Assembly: GCF_028291725.1 (NCBI RefSeq)
Contig: NZ_JAQGNT010000041.1
Coordinates: 1 to 43,403, forward strand
Direction of reading: 5' to 3'
Length of the DNA stretch: 43,403 nucleotides
From: Hydrocarboniphaga sp.
GTDB lineage: Bacteria > Pseudomonadota > Gammaproteobacteria > Nevskiales > Nevskiaceae
Shown one piece after another: positions 40,821-43,403 of this stretch. Each line of letters starts with the position of its first letter. Position 1 is the stretch's first letter. The notes below the pieces were generated by a model. The model saw only the letters and a list, made by a program, of their open reading frames with translations, was not told where the DNA came from and did not search any database. Both the position numbers and the translations under genes were made by a program.

Positions 40821-41051
40821 TTAGTCGTTCGCGGGCTTCACCGTCGGCGCCGGGACGGTGCCGTTTGCAGTGGCGCAACGCCGGCACAGGCAGGCTTTGC
40901 CGCGCTCCGAAACGGGCAGGCCTGCGATCACTGCAGGATCAACGACCACGTCACGGCACCAGCAGGGCCCGTCGAAAGTGCCGCTGGCCGCTGGTGCGCA
41001 GCCGTTGGCTGCGCCACACAGCGGACAGGTCGGGTTTGCTGCCGGCGTCAT
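40821..41051 (-). CDS. Cysteine-rich CWC family protein
   Basis: A 76-residue protein with a zinc-ribbon-like arrangement: CPLCGAANGCAP, then GPCWCRDV, then ACLCRRC. This is the layout of the cysteine-rich CWC family, whose function is unknown. The ATG at 41051 was preferred because the family starts shortly before the first CxxC. It lies 51 bases behind the DUF1161 gene. Confidence 0.82.
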   Translation of the reverse strand: MTPAANPTCPLCGAANGCAPAASGTFDGPCWCRDVVVDPAVIAGLPVSERGKACLCRRCATANGTVPAPTVKPAND

Positions 41052-41102
41052 GCGGGTTTGCCCCAATGCACGAACGGACGGCACAGAAACCGGTGATCGG
41101 GG

Positions 41103-41324
41103 CTACTTCTTCGAGTAGACGATCTTCTTGGCGCCGCCCTCGCAGCTGCCGACCACCTTGGCGTCGCCGGCGGCGTCGCTGGCGACGATCTCCAGCGTGT
41201 AGCCGCTGGCGTGCTTGGCGTCGATCTTGGCGGCAATTTCAGTCTTCAGTTCTTCGCAGGGCTTGCCGGCGAAAGCGGTGCCCGCGGCGGACAGCAACAA
41301 TACTGCGACGATGATTCGGTTCAT
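41103..41324 (-). CDS. DUF1161 periplasmic protein
   Basis: A 73-residue exported protein: signal (IIVAVLLLSAAGTAFA) then GKPCEELKTEIAAKIDAK and KVVGSCEGGAKKIVY, with two cysteines that probably form a disulfide. It matches the small DUF1161 family of unknown role. The ATG at 41324 starts the signal peptide. Confidence 0.9.
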   Translation of the reverse strand: MNRIIVAVLLLSAAGTAFAGKPCEELKTEIAAKIDAKHASGYTLEIVASDAAGDAKVVGSCEGGAKKIVYSKK

Positions 41325-41482
41325 GGCGGCTCCCCATTCGATGTCGATTGTTTTAGTAGCTCTTGCCCGGTCCGCGCCTCCCATCGGCGCGAACCGGGCG
41401 CGGCATTATTCGCAGCGTCCCGGAGCCGAAGCAAGTGAGGCCGCTTGTTGCTTCTGCGCCTTGCTGGCGCGGGTGCCCGCGG

Positions 41483-41911
41483 TCAGGCGGACGCGGGCGG
41501 ATCGAAGCGCGGCTCGTAGACCAGCTCGAGTTTTATCCCGTCCGGATCGGCGAAAAACAGCGCGTAGTAGCCCGGCGTGTAGTCGTATTCGGCGGGTGCG
41601 TCGAGAACCGTGCCGATCCGCTCGGCGAGCAGGAATTCGTGAAAGCGGTCGACCTGCGCACGGCTGCCGAGATGAAACGCCAGGTGATGCAGGCCGACCG
41701 AATACCGGTTGTGCGGCGTCGCGAGCCTGGCCTGGTGCAGACCGATACTGAGCGTGGCGCCAGCGCGCGCGCGCACCCAGCAGGGCACTTCGCCCTCGTA
41801 CTCACTGGTCCGCGTGTAGCCGAGCCGGCCCAGAACCTTGTCGTAGAAGACGCTGGAGATCGCCAGATCCGCGACGCTGAGATCCAGGTGATTGATGAAA
41901 CCGTTCTGCAT
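41483..41911 (-). CDS. VOC family protein 1 (glyoxalase-like)
   Basis: A 142-residue vicinal-oxygen-chelate fold protein: INHLDLSVADLAISSVFYDK at the start, SVGLHHLAFHLGSRAQVD in the middle and YYALFFADPDGIKLELVYEP near the end. His8, a mid-chain His and the late Glu could form the metal site. The fold serves isomerases, dioxygenases and resistance proteins, so the reaction is open. It follows the DUF4242 gene by 20 bases on the same strand. The 158 bases after it, up to the DUF1161 gene, hold nothing I recognise. Confidence 0.88.
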   Translation of the reverse strand: MQNGFINHLDLSVADLAISSVFYDKVLGRLGYTRTSEYEGEVPCWVRARAGATLSIGLHQARLATPHNRYSVGLHHLAFHLGSRAQVDRFHEFLLAERIGTVLDAPAEYDYTPGYYALFFADPDGIKLELVYEPRFDPPASA

Positions 41912-41931
41912 GAGCCGGGCGCCGAGCGGCG

Positions 41932-42204
41932 CTACTCCGCCGTTGTGGGATCAATGGTCGACGTGACCTGCGATACACGGTTTGCAGGAAAGCCGCCTTG
42001 CCTGGCGTGCTCTCTTACAAGCGCCTCGTTGGGGGCGATATACACGCAGTAGATTTTGTCGCCCGTCACATAGCTTTGAAGCCACTGCACCTGGGGGCCC
42101 AACTCGTTGAGAACGCCGCAGGACGTTTGCGAGATCGCTTTCAATTCTTGCGCCGTGAGCTTCCCCGCCCCTGGAATCTCGCGCTCGATGACGTACTTCG
42201 GCAT
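41932..42204 (-). CDS. DUF4242 protein
   Basis: A 90-residue protein that matches the DUF4242 family almost throughout: MPKYVIEREIPGAGKLTAQE, SCGVLNELGPQVQWLQSYV, DKIYCVYIAPNEALVREHA and GGFPANRVSQV. These small ferredoxin-like proteins have been noted as possible metal (nickel) binders; the role is uncertain. The ATG at 42204 fits the family start; a second ATG four codons earlier is possible. Confidence 0.9.
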   Translation of the reverse strand: MPKYVIEREIPGAGKLTAQELKAISQTSCGVLNELGPQVQWLQSYVTGDKIYCVYIAPNEALVREHARQGGFPANRVSQVTSTIDPTTAE

Positions 42205-42306
42205 GGCCAGCTCCATTTCGTAGGTGACAGCGGGGCTCAGCTTACGCTTATGCGACAGCGGGTTGAGACCTGCGGGCCGATGAACCCCAGCGATGCCCTT
42301 TTTCGG

Positions 42307-42537
42307 CCCAGGCGCCACCCATAACGTCCCGGCGCCCGGTTTCAAAGACCCAGGCGCCACCCAAAAAGGGGCATGCGCCGCACTAAAACACCGACGCTCC
42401 GGGCAAAAAGGCCGAGGCGCCGCTCGCCGAGTCCCACCCGCCGCTCCCGGAACCCGGCCTCTGCCCCAAAAAGACCCGCTGGCCGGGTTCCGAGCCCGGC
42501 GGGCGGGTCTTTTATACCCGCCGCGCCGCGCCGATGA
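42307..42537. repeat. Degenerate 21-bp tandem repeat, about 11 units
   Basis: Eleven consecutive 21-bp units begin at 42307, 42328, 42349 and so on. The best preserved pattern is CCnAGGCGCC followed by about five variable bases and an A-rich end (for example CCCAGGCGCCACCCAAAAAGG less one base). The unit at 42286 may belong too. Since 21 is a multiple of three, each strand reads as heptads (minus strand: GLGERRL, GLFARSV and the like). It fills most of the 407-base gap between the DUF4242 gene and VOC protein 2 and is not convincingly coding. Confidence 0.8.
42468..42516. terminator. Strong hairpin terminator, probably bidirectional
   Basis: A stem of about 15 pairs (GACCCGCTGGCCGGG with CCCGGCGGGCGGGTC, loop TTCCGAG), preceded by AAAAA and followed by TTTT. 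On the minus strand it lies about 95 bases past the stop of VOC protein 2 and would end that transcript. It is made from units of the 21-bp tandem repeat. Confidence 0.75.
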
Positions 42538-42611
42538 TCAAGCGGCCGGTACGTCACCAGCACGAACAACACCGAAGGGCTGCAGATTCGTGCTGAAGCC
42601 AATGACACGGG

Positions 42612-42998
42612 TCATTGGCCGGCAGGCGGTTGCCAAAGTTCGGCCTTGTTTCCTTCTGGATCGATGACCCAGGCAAACTTCCCGTACTCGGAATCGTCGA
42701 TCTTCTCGAGAACGTTGCAACCTTCTTCGCGTAAGACTTTAACCAGCGCGTGGAGATCCTCCACCCGGTAATTGACCATGAAAGTTGCAGTGCTGGGCGC
42801 AAATTGGTCGCCTTGAGCCGAACCGATGGACCAGACGGTCGTTCCGGCAACCGGCTTGCCTTCACCGTCGGTCCAGGTGAAAGCCGTGCCGCCCCATGCC
42901 TGGACATCGATCCCGAGGTGCCGCTTGTACCAGGCCTGTAGTGCTGGAGCGTCTTTGGCTTTGAAGAAGATGCCGCCAATGCCAGTGACTCGCTTCAT
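42612..42998 (-). CDS. VOC family protein 2 (glyoxalase/bleomycin-resistance-like)
   Basis: A 128-residue protein beginning MKRVTGIGGIFFKAKDAPAL, with YRVEDLHALVKVLREEGCNV and FAWVIDPEGNKAELWQPP, typical of one VOC domain. The usual first metal ligand His is not present in the opening strand, so a catalytic metal is doubtful. The ATG at 42998 has GGAGG upstream. A terminator is found downstream at 42468. Confidence 0.88.
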   Translation of the reverse strand: MKRVTGIGGIFFKAKDAPALQAWYKRHLGIDVQAWGGTAFTWTDGEGKPVAGTTVWSIGSAQGDQFAPSTATFMVNYRVEDLHALVKVLREEGCNVLEKIDDSEYGKFAWVIDPEGNKAELWQPPAGQ

Positions 42999-43086
42999 GG
43001 AACCTCCGAGAACGGGTGGTGAGGGAGAGTGTGTTTTCTGCGGCCGAACCCGGTTGAACCGCCAGGCCGCAATCGATCATTCCTGT

Positions 43087-43227
43087 TCAACTGCCCTGTT
43101 CAACTGCGGACTTGATATCGTTCAGGTCTTGCAAGAGGGCCTTTTTCGCCACGCCCTTGAACAGAACCCCCATTGGGATCGACAGTAATCTTGCAACGAA
43201 ACTTTGAGGCTCGGAATCATGAACACC
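43087..43227 (-). pseudogene. C-terminal remnant, possibly SRPBCC family, cut at the structured element
   Basis: About 46 codons (SFVARLLSIPMGVLFKGVAKKALLQDLNDIKSAVEQGS at the end, given here in part as FKGVAKKALLQDL and IKSAVEQ) resemble the C-terminal helix of SRPBCC/polyketide-cyclase-like proteins. The similarity stops where the element begins at 43228, and no N-terminal part follows, so the gene appears truncated by the element or by a rearrangement there. The family guess rests on one helix only. Confidence 0.4.
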
Positions 43228-43403
43228 AGGGCCTGTTGACATTGAATTGATCGCTGCGCTGGCCCCAAAGCGGGCGCAGTGCAAGGATCGACCGACGCGG
43301 TGTACTGGACGTACACAAGGAGGGAGAGACGCCGCAATGCGCCCGCTTTGGGGCCAGCCCTTCGGGTTGCCGCCAAAGAGACGGCCATGCCGCGTTGCTC
43401 GTC
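43228..43403. mobile_element. Left part of structured 270-bp element (copy B)
   Basis: Terminal inverted repeat at 43228-43258, a 24-bp stem (43259-43282 with 43334-43357, one G/A mismatch) enclosing a perfect hairpin GTGTAC-TGGAC-GTACAC (43300-43316), then CCCTTCGGG and the left arm of the second stem (43366-43386). The sequence stops at 43403 inside the 59-nt loop. The rest is found at 1-148; joining them over the 55-bp overlap gives an element of 269 bp. Confidence 0.65.

Noticed and set aside
42293-42667. Open frames reading as heptad repeats in the 21-bp array
   Set aside because: Both strands are open only because the unit length is a multiple of three. There is no ribosome binding site, and the frames run through a terminator hairpin.

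Overview
The window looks like a bacterial chromosomal contig from a GC-rich gammaproteobacterium, most likely from the Xanthomonadales/Nevskiales side. The reasons are inferential: very high GC with GC-biased third codon positions (which creates long false antisense frames), many TonB-dependent receptors, an HpnN/HpnM-type lipid transport pair, and a great many intergenic dyads whose arms start with GTAG, like the GTAG-class REP sequences described in Stenotrophomonas. No tRNA, rRNA, CRISPR array, integrase or full insertion sequence is visible. Bases 1-55 are identical to bases 43349-43403. They lie inside a multi-copy structured element, so the contig is either circular (43,348 bp) or was broken inside two copies of that element.

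Layout. 1-2073: right half of the element, a short CDF-type cation transporter and NhaA. 2086-4162: gamma-glutamyltransferase (minus strand), with a complete 271-bp structured element in its upstream region. 4178-19361 (plus strand): a long locus that looks devoted to periplasmic metal chemistry, probably copper. It holds an MbnP-like lipoprotein, an MbnH-like di-heme peroxidase, a small His-rich anchored protein, a heavy-metal RND permease, a secreted 940-residue protein that may be related to selenium-binding protein/methanethiol oxidase, a parvulin isomerase, an ankyrin lipoprotein, two tandem periplasmic adaptors and a TonB-dependent receptor. Repeat sequence is built into three of these reading frames. 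19419-21058: two half-size YeeE/YedE membrane proteins and a persulfide dioxygenase, i.e. sulfide/persulfide handling.

21136-28644 (minus strand): a CDP-glycerol glycerophosphotransferase-like enzyme, a two-component system, an unknown protein, SelO and a type II NADH dehydrogenase. 28919-34849: an HpnM/MlaC-like periplasmic protein overlapping a second TonB-dependent receptor, divergent from an HpnN-like RND lipid transporter. 34921-37075: a secreted repeat protein and an esterase of the PHB-depolymerase type. 37388-38970: an ABC-2 exporter. 39076-43227: small genes (membrane protein, GNAT, TPR protein, CWC protein, DUF1161, two VOC proteins, DUF4242), a 21-bp tandem repeat with a terminator, and a gene remnant that stops at the structured element.

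Three observations stand out. (1) The two copies of the 270-bp element differ in most stem bases but keep the pairing, a 59-nt loop length and a hairpin with a covarying closing pair, so structure appears to be under selection. (2) GTAG dyads supply the stop codon of at least six genes, and in two convergent pairs both stops come from one dyad. (3) In the metal locus, repeat dyads encode a probable signal peptide, another N-terminus, a cytoplasmic loop and a C-terminal tail.
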